Assembly: GCF_910592395.1 (NCBI RefSeq)
Contig: NC_088313.1
Location: forward strand, 9,428,501-9,492,500
Source: Lineus longissimus
Taxonomy: Eukaryota > Nemertea > Pilidiophora > Heteronemertea > Lineidae
DNA: 64,000 bases
Direction: 5' to 3'
Numbering within the stretch: position 1 is the first letter of the stretch; every line of letters starts with the position of its first letter. Below are positions 12,201 to 22,006 of this stretch, one piece after another. The notes beneath the pieces were generated by a model that ran no database searches, was not told the origin of the DNA, and was given only the letters and a program-made list of their open reading frames with translations. Position numbers and translations under genes: made by a program.

Positions 12201-15200
12201 CAAGCTATTTGGTGGCAAAATTGAAATTTTACAGAAAAAGGAGCAATTCATGCAATTTGACCTTTATATCATGAACTGTTTATTCAAAATCAAAAGTATT
12301 CAAAAATTACCATGAAATCACCGGTATCTCAGAAACTTAAACCCTTTTACAATGAATATGGTGTAAAACTTCACCAATATTTAAATGTCAGCAGAAATTA
12401 CACCTCCTTGGTTTTCATCATCTGCGTCATCGTCAACAGGCCCATCTTCACCCCGGTTGTCATGGGCAACTTGAACGTAGGTCACTGGCGCGCGATACTT
12501 TGAACATATCGGTCCACCGATTGGGAACTTTACTTGGTATTTTTCAGATATTTCCTGTGCAAGCTTTAGAGTAGCAGGTCTGGTGGCAAGACGGGCTTTT
12601 TTAGATCGAAAATCAACTCTTGGATGTTCTGGATGTTGGCAAATTGCTGGACTTTTCCAATAGATACCAAACGAAAATCTGTGACGGGCACAAATGAACT
12701 TGTCAGCGAAGAGATCTCTGCCTGCACGGTTTTCAATAAGTGTTTTTTCATTTAACTCGATGTTGTCTGTTACTGTCAGTCCAAGATTCCTGATGTGATT
12801 GTTCACCTCAGCATTCAAGTCCGCCACCTGACAAATACCAGTCTTGCGACTCTTTTTGTGAGCCCCACAGTTTTGAAGATCCGAGAAAAAACAGCATTTC
12901 TCATACTCTGTCTCTGAGACTGATGAGGCCATCTTCAAAGCAGCAAACTAAAGGAAAGGGAAGAACTGCAAAAGTATTGTGTAGGCGGGTCAGTTCTCAA
13001 GGCAAGATCATTTGGTGAACAGGGTGTGGGCTTGTCCACTTTAGCATGCAGTTTGTTTGATGCATGCATGCATGCACTGTGTGTTCAACATTTGCCACAC
13101 CCATCTCACATTTTATGATCTTTTATAGTTTTTTTAAGCCCCGAGATTAAAAACTTGCATGTCTTACAAAATTATATCAGTCTTATCTATTACATATTGC
13201 CATCATCATACTTACAAAATGCAGGATGTGTTTGATTAAAACAGATTTTTTTAAATGTCATGCCACATGGCAATGTCTTGTCATGCTTGATTGATGTCAT
13301 TAGCTGCGCTTACACCACGAAATATTGGTGGACCAATTGCACTTACACCACCACATTGCCGCGACAAATTGGTTCGGCAATCCATTGCCGATACAAATTG
13401 CCGAGCGAATTTGTCCCACCAAGCTTGATGGTCCAAATTCGCCCTAGCTCGGCTTTGTCGTGATGTACGCGCAAATGGATCGGCAATTAGCTAGTTAGAT
13501 GGTTCGGCTCCAGGCGGCGCTTTCGAAATGGCGCTTTCTGCGCATGCAATTTATTGTTTACGCGCCATCTGTAGCCGTATTTTATAACTAGCTGCAGCGC
13601 TGGTGTAAGCGCTTGGTGGATTTTCGATGGTGCGGCATTGGTTCCCGAACCAAGATTGGTGGTCCATTTTCAGGTGGTGTAAGTGCGGCTTTAGACAGGA
13701 AGGACACCTATTGGTGAATGGCTATAAACCAACATTGAATTCACAGATCATACTGTTATTGAACTGACTTTTGTCTTGTCTGGCACACTTTTTAAATTGA
13801 ATAGATTGCTGATTAGAACTGAAATAAGTTTTAGCTTTGATTCAGTGAAAATGTACTCCCAAATTTGATCGAAATCAAATAATTGGTTTGAAAGATACAA
13901 TTCCACTAAAACTGGTACTTTTGCTTTATAGTTCCAATATTGCCACCAAATGGCAGCCTACAACAAAAGTGGCTTGCTGCATTCCACAGAAACTTTAATA
14001 ACACCTTTCTCAGTGCAAAAGGAGCTAATCCTGTAAGTTTTATGAATATCGGAGAAAGTTTACAAAATTCCATTTTCAGCCTTTTCGCGTAGTGACCCGA
14101 CAAAAAACGGTGCAAAAAGGGTTAATACGCAAACCAGCCATGAAACCCTCCAAACCACTGGTACTAGAGATGCTGGGTGACTAGTTGAGCTATGTTTGAT
14201 CAGTTTTGACTTGGGGCGCATGGAGAACTTGCTGTGCGAAAAGGTGGTAATTTCACCTTTCGGCGGCAAAAAGCGCCCCCTATACTTGTGCGCCCAAAGT
14301 CAGCCGCCGTAAATTTCCTTTAAATGAAAGTAGTAGGTGCTAATGTATCATAATACGCATGAAACACCCTGGCTGACTTAGGGCGCAAACCACACAACCT
14401 CTCTGAAGGTGTGTGTAATTTCGAAATGTTGCGTTTTGCAGCGCCACCTATGGGCTGCGCCCTAAGTCAGCCGCCAAAATTTTCACATTTTCTGAAAGTC
14501 AATACCCAATAGACTTACACGCATGAAAATCTCTGTGGCTCACTAAGGGCGCACAGAAATACCAGCATTTGAAAACCACATTTTGGTTATTTTGCCATTT
14601 AGGCCCATTCTGACCCCAATATTCCAGGGGCCCCTAAAAAAAAAGCGGACCCTATTGAGGATAGAAAATGTGATTTCCGTCCGTTATTAACATATATCTA
14701 CCAATAAAAAAATTTAGGAACAAATCTGAGAGGGTCATGAATCACCACCTGCCTGACTCTTATAAAAACTGGCTCTTAAGCTATCCAAAAGGCAATCATG
14801 TCATATGTATTAAAGAACTGCCTTACCAGCATTCTTTTCCACGGTGGGAAAAAAAATATAGATAGTTGCCCAGTTGCCTTTTTTTGTACTGGAGCCCTCT
14901 ACGGTCACCCTCATCACTTGTAATGAGTTCGCCAGAGTACCGCAGCAGAAATGTTCCTGATTTTATATCGTGTGTGGCAGTTATACCTCTACCTGAAAAT
15001 GTACAATTTTGAAGGGATAGGCCGAATTGTAGTTAGACACTTTCTGTTGCCTGTTGTATGGTTGTAAACATATCCCAAATTTCTTCATGGGGCATTAGGG
15101 TAAAGACTGACTTTAGACTTAAAACTTTCAGAAATATGTTTGGTTTGTGCACTTGGATTAAAGATGTTCTTTGTCCAGAATCACAACCTGTATGACCTGA

Positions 15201-16889
15201 AATGAATGATGCAAATGAATTTGAAAATGTGCTTCTTCCTATCCATGCACTTGATTGGGGACAACGTTTACATAACGTAGTGTTGGCCGTCGTCGTGTCA
15301 CCATGCATTTTACATTACCGTCACACGACATCTTCGAAATGTTTTCCCCAATCAAGTGCATGGATCTATAATCCTACCTTTTCTCGGACCAAAAAAATTC
15401 ATTTGGAGACTACAACAATCCAGCATTTCCTTCTTTTCAAAATCAGCACCATTTTCACCTCGCCTTCCCCTCGTCTGTATTAAGAAAAGAAAGTTCAGAA
15501 TAAGTATTTATTGATAATCGAAGTATGGGACACTGAATCATAGGGCAGGTTGAAATTAGAGGTGGACGGAAAACAGAGCATAGGTGAAGCTCCCGATGTG
15601 CGCCGCCCAACCGGGGTCAGGTGGCCCTCCCCAGACATGCCAGAAATATTTGAATTTGAGAAGGCTCTATATGCGATTTCCAAGCATCTGAGAGTGAGAC
15701 CCAATTTCTATGTTGTTTTATCTGGAAAAAAGCATACGGCAGCCTGCTGCGTTGTTAAAGTGAAAGCGGTGCGTGCTGGGACTGGGAGACCAAATACTTC
15801 ATCGATGATACGCAGCGTATCGGGTAAATAGCCCGTAGATAATTTATGCGGAGTGATCGTTGCGCCACCAAACAATTTCCTGCCGCGGTCAAATATAGAA
15901 CTACACGTACTGTAGCCGTGGTAGCACCACAGGCAAGATATAGGCAATGCCGCCACCCTGACCCCAGGGGCCGCCATCCCAAAGAGGGGGCTTTTTGGGG
16001 CCACCACCCCCAACATTTTTTTTTTTTTTTTTACTCATTTTTGGTAATTGAGGTGGCCGCACAAAATTTAGTTCCAAACACAACCAATGAGGGATGTTGG
16101 CCTTGTCCTGAATCTTTTATTCTTACCATTTCGAGTACATGCCACAGCAATAACTTATTGTTGATGCAACAGTAATAGGATTGACATCCCAGTGTCAATG
16201 AGCCAATCAACAGCCAGAAGAAAGTCATCAGTATCAAAAAAACAAATGCAGTTTAATCCGTGGTATTCCAAATCGGTGAAGTCATATTCTTTATCTGAGA
16301 AACGTTGGTAGCTTGCAATGTACTCTTCTGGTTCAAGAAATAAAATCAGGATGGTTCCAACTTCTACACTGGTCGTTCGGGCGTGGCCAGGCATAGCTGA
16401 ACACTACATCATATGACCTTGTATGCTAAATCACATGCATGCTCCGCTCATTGTGTGACATCCATATGACCATGCATCACTCGCGGGAGAATGAGAAGGT
16501 GTGGGCAAAGGGCTTGGATACGGGAGAGGCCTACATATAAAAGTGGGCCGTCCGAAATTATGGGGTTAGCCGAAAGTTTGACGTCTGTAGGCGGTATTCA
16601 TAGATCTGTAGTGAGTTGACCCTACAATAACTGACTGAGCATTGAGACAGCAGCCGGCCTCGCCCTCGCCCGGCCTCGGCCATGTCGGCTCGTTTTTTTG
16701 ACACATTATTGAAAAAGGTGCATTAGGCCTAGGCTTAGGCCCTACTTTTCGATTAAAAAACATTATGAACATACCGCAGAGGATTTGATTGTTATCATCG
16801 TCAGGCCTATGGCACATATTAAACAGATGGCTATATAAACAATCAGGAGCATAACCAAAACTTACCTTCATGCTGCTTCGTACTTCCAT
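2218..16889 (-). CDS. SET-domain lysine methyltransferase, KMT5A-like, with amplified acidic C-terminal exons (3' end beyond window)
   Basis: Model in transcription order: 16866-16889 (ATG, tentative), 15378-15474, 14827-14992, 10847-11036, 10389-10422, 8461-8543, 7558-7671, 7017-7119, then six 90-bp exons 4825-4914, 4305-4394, 3788-3877, 3257-3346, 2737-2826, 2218-2307. Every junction has acceptor and donor consensus and the phases chain throughout (about 450 residues so far). Exons 2-4 encode a SET domain: GPRKGRGI entry, SGELI, GNYLYFF, CCIDAT across a splice, RLVND in place of the usual NHS, PHLCLY, and AYDYG with the catalytic-type tyrosine. This layout matches the KMT5A-like group (nuclear histone or protein lysine monomethylation in known members). 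The region after it (10.4-7.0 kb) is helical-looking and unrecognised. The acidic exons follow in the same phase. The first exon and the end are least certain; no stop or poly(A) site was found. Confidence 0.75.
4945..6112. mobile_element. Dispersed repeat family copy 2, inserted in the sixth exon-array unit
   Basis: This complete copy of the 1-1088 family interrupts an array unit: the sequence left of 4945 and right of 6112 joins into an ordinary unit with A-rich ambiguity at the junction. It ends with (GAC)n at about 5984-6066, which is much longer than in copy 1, and a perfect 11-bp-stem hairpin at 6085-6110. It contains three TGACCT/AGGTCA blocks like copy 1. The long arginine open frame here is only the microsatellite. 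Confidence 0.75.
6440..6800. repeat. Diverged third copy of the dispersed repeat (3' part)
   Basis: This stretch follows copies 1 and 2 in order: the gacctcagtgaccttgaa block, the tagaagtacctac block, the tcaagggagatat block and the gtggccaaac block. It is diverged, lacks the microsatellite and terminal hairpin, and runs out near 6770. The rest of 6282-7016 shows nothing else I can identify. Confidence 0.6.
7991..8036. other. Short strong hairpin
   Basis: A 13-bp arm ATCTCCACTGAAG (7991-8003) pairs perfectly with 8024-8036. Inside it a 6-bp arm GAGACT/AGTCTC closes a 5-nt loop. It lies in an intron of the SET gene. It is shorter than a usual animal pre-miRNA, so a MITE remnant or cruciform is equally likely. 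Confidence 0.5.
8618..9146. mobile_element. MITE-like element with inverted ends
   Basis: The left end TTGCTAAAGCTAGC (from 8622) and right end GCTAGCTTTAGCAA (to 9143) form imperfect inverted repeats of about 40 bp including GCTCAGCA/TGCTGAGC. The interior repeats GGCACAGCA-like words in both orientations. The open frame on the plus strand across it is not convincing coding sequence. No clear target duplication was seen. Confidence 0.5.
9178..10147. mobile_element. MITE with CAGTTCGGCAAAAGTG ends, itself carrying a nested MITE
   Basis: Perfect 16-bp inverted repeats CAGTTCGGCAAAAGTG (9186-9201) and its complement (10124-10139) continue imperfectly in both directions. AACGTT-rich palindromic words lie just inside. 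A second element (9523-10082) is nested within it. It is located in an intron of the SET gene. No transposase is present. Confidence 0.65.
9523..10082. mobile_element. Nested MITE with CAGTCAGCCGGCCACG ends and TGTT target duplication
   Basis: The left end CAGTCAGCCGGCCACG is matched in inverse at the right end, with imperfect extension through TCTCTGACCAC. TGTT is present immediately outside both ends (9519-9522 and 10083-10086), which fits a 4-bp target-site duplication. There is no coding capacity. It lies inside the 9178-10147 element and is therefore the younger of the two. Confidence 0.65.
12404..12932 (-). CDS. Cys/His-rich first exon carried by the TTAA transposon, incomplete
   Basis: An ATG at 12932 opens a 176-codon frame. 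It is rich in paired cysteines and histidines: EKCCF, NCGAHKK, GICQV, FICARHRF, CQHPEHPR, and a final GGPICSKYR. The frame turns acidic (VDDDADDENQ) before a GTGTAA donor in phase 1. The pattern recalls an uncharacterised zinc-binding region seen in many invertebrate proteins; I do not know its function. No later exon was found between it and the transposon end. Splicing to the SET exon at 11036 would break frame (that exon is entered in phase 2). It may be a remnant of the transposon's own protein or a captured host exon. Confidence 0.5.
13303..13689. mobile_element. 387-bp MITE inside the TTAA transposon
   Basis: The ends GCTGCGCTTACACCAC and GTGGTGTAAGTGCGGC form inverted repeats continued by TTGGTGG words. 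TTA lies directly left of the element and one base beyond its right end, which resembles Harbinger-type 3-bp targets. There is no coding sequence. Confidence 0.6.
15241..15365. other. 21-bp perfect inverted repeat with 83-bp spacer
   Basis: Positions 15241-15261 pair exactly with 15345-15365, and pairing continues a few bases inward with one mismatch. A smaller TCGTGT/ACACGA stem sits in the spacer. The hairpin is intronic, between SET-gene exons 15378-15474 and 14827-14992. It could be a small-RNA precursor or a foldback element. Confidence 0.45.
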
Positions 16890-18020
16890 ATTAATTGGAT
16901 GCATGCATCGTGTTCGAGTGGGAGAGTCGCGGGGATCGTCTCATTATCTTGCCAGGTAAAAGCTAAATGGAGGGGGCCGTCTCAAACAGTCAAGCGTGTT
17001 TTGATGCAAAAAACGAAGTGACTTCATCTGGTTATGGAGCTAGCTCATTGTAGCTCCACTCTAGGTCCATTGTCTATTATAGAGGGAATTCGCGATTTGG
17101 GAAGTCAGCTATATACTTCCATGGGCTATGGGCAATGGGTCTTTTTACTGGGTCTATAAACCTATACTTATAAGCCCCCCTTTAGGAGGGGCTCTTAAGA
17201 TACACGTGTGTGTGGGAGTATATACTGATTTGATGAGAAATAAAGAGAGTAAATATTGTATATCCTACAAACAATTTTTTTTGGTATTTTTCTGAATTAA
17301 CTCCGTTGAGTTTACCGATTTCTCCGCGATCTTCCGGTGGTGTTTGCTATCCCATTGATTGAAATTAATTTAAATCTTCATGGGAATTCGCTACATCATA
17401 TGCCTAAGAAATTGGCCAATTATATTAATATTTTTATTAGAGAAATATCCGTCCTAAATAATGACAGAAAAGGGTGGTTTATTTCAATTTTGTGTCGACA
17501 TGGTCGAGGTCACGTGACATAAAAACAAAACAATCGCGCACACCCGTCAAAAAAGGCACTTTAAGAAAAACAAATACGTTTTTCCTGCTTAAAACCACAC
17601 TGACGACTAAGTTATTTTAGTCTACTACCCAAATCTGAAGTATCAAAATGAATTACAAACTAGAACTAGCTCTATTTAGCAAAAGTTGCGTGAAAAATTC
17701 GGGTGAGCGACATTCTGAACCCTAGCGGCCAATAATTAAACTACTTTCAGCCGTCTGCTCCGGTCTCGTTAGGGAGTTTTTCCCAAATGTACGCGATGAT
17801 GACGTGCCCCATTAACAGGACGTAACATCTATTTTAAAATGCGTTTCCAAAGTGAATGCATGAGGACAACCTATTTGTGTCGTATATCACTGGAAACGCC
17901 CGATTCCCGTGAATAAGGACAATCACAATGTATTACATTACCAAAACAAAAATGTGTCGGAAGGAACTATATGGATGGTCCCATCGCGCCCCCCTCCAGC
18001 AGTATGACACAGAAGGGCTA
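15475..18020. other. Intron and 5' flank of the SET gene, mostly featureless
   Basis: Apart from the tentative first exon at 16866-16889, I see no convincing exon. A minus-strand open frame at 16155-16394 (ending LLLLHQQ) and an overlapping frame starting MTFFWLL with a GTAAGA donor are both possible exons, but neither fits the phases of the SET gene. A run of 16 or more T at 16019-16034 is a poly(A) tract on the minus strand. It may mark a retroposed fragment. Confidence 0.4.
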
Positions 18021-18024
18021 GTTG

Positions 18025-18190
18025 ACTGTCCACCGGGGGGGTTTGGGGGGAGCTTCCCCCCAACGCACTGGTAAAAACCTATGTCGACGGAGGGGGTTTG
18101 GGGGTGTCCCCCCATTGTAACAGCTGTAGTTGTTAGAGCTTGCACTTAACATATGCTCGTAGGGGGGTTCGGGGGAGCTCCCCCGACCTA
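18025..18190. repeat. Three GC-rich hairpins of GGGGG...AGC...CCCCC type
   Basis: Three copies of a G-run, TTTGGG or TTCGGG, then a C-run palindrome occur at about 18034-18062, 18090-18113 and 18162-18185, spaced about 55-70 bp apart. Such units can form stable hairpins or G-quadruplexes. The open frames crossing them on the minus strand are not credible genes. Confidence 0.55.
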
Positions 18191-18309
18191 AAGGGGGGCT
18201 CACTAAGTCCTTGACTTTACATATTAGGCTTAATAGTAGGCTATACAAAGTCTATAATTCGGGAAGGAAGAAGTGAAGATGTTTTTGTTTATTGCTGACT
18301 GACTTCACC

Positions 18310-19690
18310 AACCAACATTGTGGAGGCATGGGATGGTCATAACCACCATTGTCGGCGAGAAGGAGACGACATAGGGACTGCCAATATGGCTTGATCGTAT
18401 CAGACAAAGTCACAACCACCATTGTGGGTGATAGGAGGAGACGATACAGGGACGGTCAAGACCTGATCGTATCAGGTATAGTCACAACCAACATTGTGGA
18501 GGCATGGGATGGTCATAACCACCATTGTCGGTGAGAAGGAGACGACATAGGGACTGTCAATAGGACCTAGGCATATAGTCACAACCACCATTGTCAGTGA
18601 GGAGGAGACGACACAGGGACTGTAAATATGACCTGATCGTATCAGGTATAGTCACAACCAACATTGTGGAGGCATGGGATGGTCATAACCACCATTGTCG
18701 GTGAGAAGGAGACGACACAGGGACTGTCAACAGGACCTAGGCATAGTCACAACCAACATTGTCGGTGAGAAGGAGACGACGTAGGGACTGCCAATATGGC
18801 CTGATCGTATCAGACAAAGTCACAACCACCATTGTGGGTGATCAGGAGGAGACAATACAGGGACGGTCAAGACCTGATCCGTATCAGGTATAGTCACAAC
18901 CAACATTGTGGGTGAGGAGGAGACGACACAGGGCCTGGTCACAACCAACTGTCAATAGGACCTAGGCATAGTCACAACCAACATTGTCGGTGAGAAGGAG
19001 ACGACACAGGGACTGTCAACAGTACCTAGGCATAGTCACAACCAACATTGTTGGTGAGGAGAAGACGACACAGGGACTGTCAATATGACCTGATCGTATC
19101 AGGTATAGTCACAACCAACATTGTGGAATCATGGGATGGTCATAACCACTAGTGTCGGTGAGAAGGAGACGACACAGGGACTGTCAATAGGACCTAGACA
19201 TAGTCACAACCAACATTGTCGGTGAGAAGGAGACGACACAGGGACTGTCAATAGGACCTAGACATAGTCACAACCAACATTGTCGGCGAGAAGGAGACGA
19301 CATAGGGACTGCCAATATGGCCTGATCGTATCAGACAAAGTCACAACCACCATTGTGGGTGATCAGGAGGAGACAATACAGGGACGGTCAAGACCTGGTC
19401 GTATCAGGTATAGTCACAACCAACATTGTGGGTGAGGAGGAGACGACACAGGGACTGTCAATAGGACCTAGACATAGTCACAACCAACATTGTCGGCGAG
19501 AAGGAGACGACATAGGGACTGCCAATATGGCCTGATCGTATCAGACAAAGTCACAACCACCATTGTGGGTGATCAGGAGGAGACAATACAGGGACGGTCA
19601 AGACCTGATCGTATCAGGTATAGTCACAACCAACATAGTGGGTGAGGAGGAGACGACACAGGGCCTAATCACAACCAACATCGTTGGATT
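18310..19690. repeat. ~64-bp minisatellite with higher-order variants
   Basis: About 1.4 kb of head-to-tail units are built from GTCACAACCAACATTGT, GAGAAGGAGACGACACAGG and GACTGTCAATAGGACCTAG-type blocks. Several unit types alternate: one ends in GGAGGCATGGGATGG, another contains a 7-bp-stem palindrome ACCTGATCGTATCAGGT. This gives a longer irregular period. It is non-coding; short open frames reflect the repeat. Confidence 0.85.
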
Positions 19691-20680
19691 TTAATACAAA
19701 GACGACTTCCTTGTTAGTGTACCACTCAAAACACTGACAACTGAAAATGAAGACAGGATCGATCGAGGGTTAAAGCCAATGGCCGCGTGCATGTGCCCGG
19801 ACCCAAACTAACAAGACGGGTACTAGGGCCTAGCCTCTACATCTAGGCCAACACTAGCACCCACAGCAACACTAATACATAAATTGCTGCTTTGGGGCAC
19901 TATGTTGCCATTTTCGGCCAATATTTGCATGAAAAACAAAATTTGTCGGGATCGCTGGGCGAGGGGGGGGGCATAGTGCTGAGCCCTGTCCCCTCTCACT
20001 AGCTGTGCCCCTGAAACCGGTATCTCGAAGGGTATCAAAAATGCCCCCTATTTCTGGATGCCCCACAGGACAGGTTTCATTTTGTAGAAAATGTCCATTC
20101 CCAAAAGTGTATATAATTTGTGGGGCATTGAATACGTCCCGTAGTTTTAGATACTCCACAAGACAGGTTTCATTTGTAAAAAAATCACATATATTTTGTT
20201 TTCAATTGGTCCAAAGGTGGCAGCACTGTACGGTAATTTTGGACGATGCGTTTCTTGAAATCAAGCAAAACTACGAGAGTGAAAATTGTGGGGTATACCA
20301 TAAAGCCTAATGGACAAAACTCTCCCCAATAAAAAGCTTTTACTAAAACCAGTATCTTTCTGCGGACAGAAATGAACAGGGTGTTTATCCATTCCCTTTT
20401 AATGCCCAAGAACTATCAAATATTGCCATTTTCATCGTTTGGTCGATGGTGAATTTCCGACTCACATTTTGTCTTATAGTGATGCTTTCGACTGAGTTGA
20501 ACTAAAGAACACTTTCAAATATTGTTGAACCAAATCTTTGTCCACAGGAACTTTTGAAATTCTAATCTAGACGTTAGCATAATGGCGGATATAATGAAGT
20601 CGTATTTCAAGTCGGAAGCCAGCACTCCCCGGCTTGGAATACGACTTCATTATTTGTGGCTGAGGCACACTTCCAATGAA
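19691..20680. other. Intergenic, no recognisable gene
   Basis: The stretch contains TGGGGCAT/ATGCCCCA words that recur at 22.2-22.4 kb and in the exon-array introns, so it probably holds a decayed repeat. A small inverted repeat around TAATGAAGTCGTATT (20594-20655) is visible. No exon is supported. Confidence 0.4.
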
Positions 20681-20683
20681 TAC

Positions 20684-21540
20684 AGTGGAACCCCGGTCGG
20701 CGACCACCTCAGTAACGCGACCACCCCGCGAACACGACCAAAATTCTCCGGTCCCGAATGGTTTTCTCTCTAATTCCCATTAACTGGCCCTCGCTAACAC
20801 GACCACCCCGGTACCCAAACCGCGACCACCAGCTTGGTCGGTCCCAAACTGCAAATTAACCCCGCTAACGCGACCATGAGGCCTAATTGCCGTAATCAAC
20901 CATGACCGCATCGTATCAATTGGCACCTTCTCGCAAATCCGTGTTGATAGTTAGCACCTCGAACACAATGACCATGGGAATCCATATGAAAATAAATGAT
21001 GTGTGAGTGAGTTTGATCAAATGTAAGCGCAAATAAAATGAAGAATAAACTTTTTTTTCGACTCACGGTTTGTTTTCATCATTTAGTATTAAATGATGTC
21101 AAGAGGCATGCGCACGTAGTTTTTAGGACAAATAAATTATGTTGATTAGTAAGAGTACCAATACTCAAAGTAAAGAATGCTAACTACGTCGTAATATTGA
21201 TAAAATACGTTTTTAAAAAGATGATTTAATCAGTACCAGTTCAAATTGGCTGAAGTTAAAGCAGGAAGACATCAGGAAGAATTCTCAACATCTTCTCACA
21301 TCACCTCTCTCAATGTTAGCGGGAATATTAGCTTGACATCAAGAAGGGCAGCTGCCGATGGTGTGAATAACATGCTTGCTCTAATTAGCATGCTCAAGTT
21401 TTAATGTAATGTTTGGTCTAATTAGCTCTCGTCAGTTTATTTACTCATTTACATAAGTTGTAAATTAAACGCAAAACACTCAAGAAAATGATTTTTTATT
21501 CGTAATATACATGTAGTTTGCATAGTTTTTAACCAGGAAA
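20684..21540 (+). mobile_element. Tigger/pogo-type element, copy 1, lacking its far end
   Basis: It begins CAGTGGAACCCCGGTCGG followed by CGACCAC words, the terminal style of Tigger/pogo DNA transposons. It matches, in inverse orientation, the element at 29977-31399 over roughly 80 bp of terminus and about 600 bp of interior (20880-21500). It lacks the block present in the other copy at about 30790-31330 and has lost the opposite terminus. No transposase frame remains. Confidence 0.65.
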
Positions 21541-21744
21541 TATGATCTATAGTATGAAGCCGTTTTCAAATTAGTTTGATTAAAGGTGTCTCGAAATGAC
21601 CAGTTTAAATCAATCACAATGCTAAGTTGGAGTCTGAACTTCTCTAATATATTTTTTTCTCGCTGACTGCTGGAGCAACGGAGCTAAAAGGCGTGACACT
21701 TGGAAGGGATCTGCCCAATCAGGGCACGTACATAAATTGTGGGG

Positions 21745-21975
21745 CGCCGGGGGGGGGGGGGGGGGGGGGGGTGACAGAGCCTGGGTCTGGGGCCTCCCCC
21801 AGAAAAAAATCCCAGAATATGATAATTGAACCTCATTCCTAAACGACAAAATCTGGGCATAGTTTATTTAATTCCAAATACGCACATTTTTAAGCCTGTC
21901 TGGAGGTTCTGGGCTACGTAAGGAGTCGTTCAAGTATTAAATACGCAGCTGGGGGGGGGGGGGGGGGGGGGCGTA
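21745..21975. repeat. Two poly(G) tracts
   Basis: Runs of about 20 G occur at 21749-21771 and 21952-21971. Similar G or C runs occur at 25891-25908, 29884-29900, 43500-43519 and 46934-46946, so this genome tolerates long homopurine runs. They are prone to length error in assembly. Confidence 0.8.
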
Positions 21976-22006
21976 CACGGGCAGGGGTTCTTTCCAGATG
22001 GGGGGT

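Larger units (their letters stand above)
11391..14775. mobile_element. TTAA-flanked DNA transposon with ~750-bp terminal inverted repeats
   Basis: GAGCCAGTTTTTATAAG starts at 11391 and its complement ends at 14775; TTAA lies directly outside on both sides (11387-11390, 14776-14779). The inverted repeats run 11391 to about 12151 and about 14030 to 14775 with few differences. Each arm carries several copies of a GGCTGACTTAGGGCGC-type word in both orientations, likely transposase-binding sites. TTAA targets are typical of piggyBac and Kolobok families. The interior holds one minus-strand coding exon (12404-12932) and a small MITE (13303-13689). It interrupts the intron between the two SET-domain exons at 14827 and 11036. 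Confidence 0.8.

Noticed and set aside
11036-12404. Splicing of the Cys/His exon to the SET exon at 11036 as one gene
   Set aside because: The donor leaves phase 1 but the SET exon is entered in phase 2; the SET exon instead joins 14827-14992 perfectly.
16031-16394. Minus-strand frames with a signal-like MTFFWLL start and a 79-codon frame ending HQQ
   Set aside because: The two overlap in different frames, neither fits the phase of the SET gene, and no partner exon was found; left unassigned.
18310-19690. Possible CRISPR-like array
   Set aside because: The units are head-to-tail without unique spacers, in an intron-bearing animal genome; it is a minisatellite.
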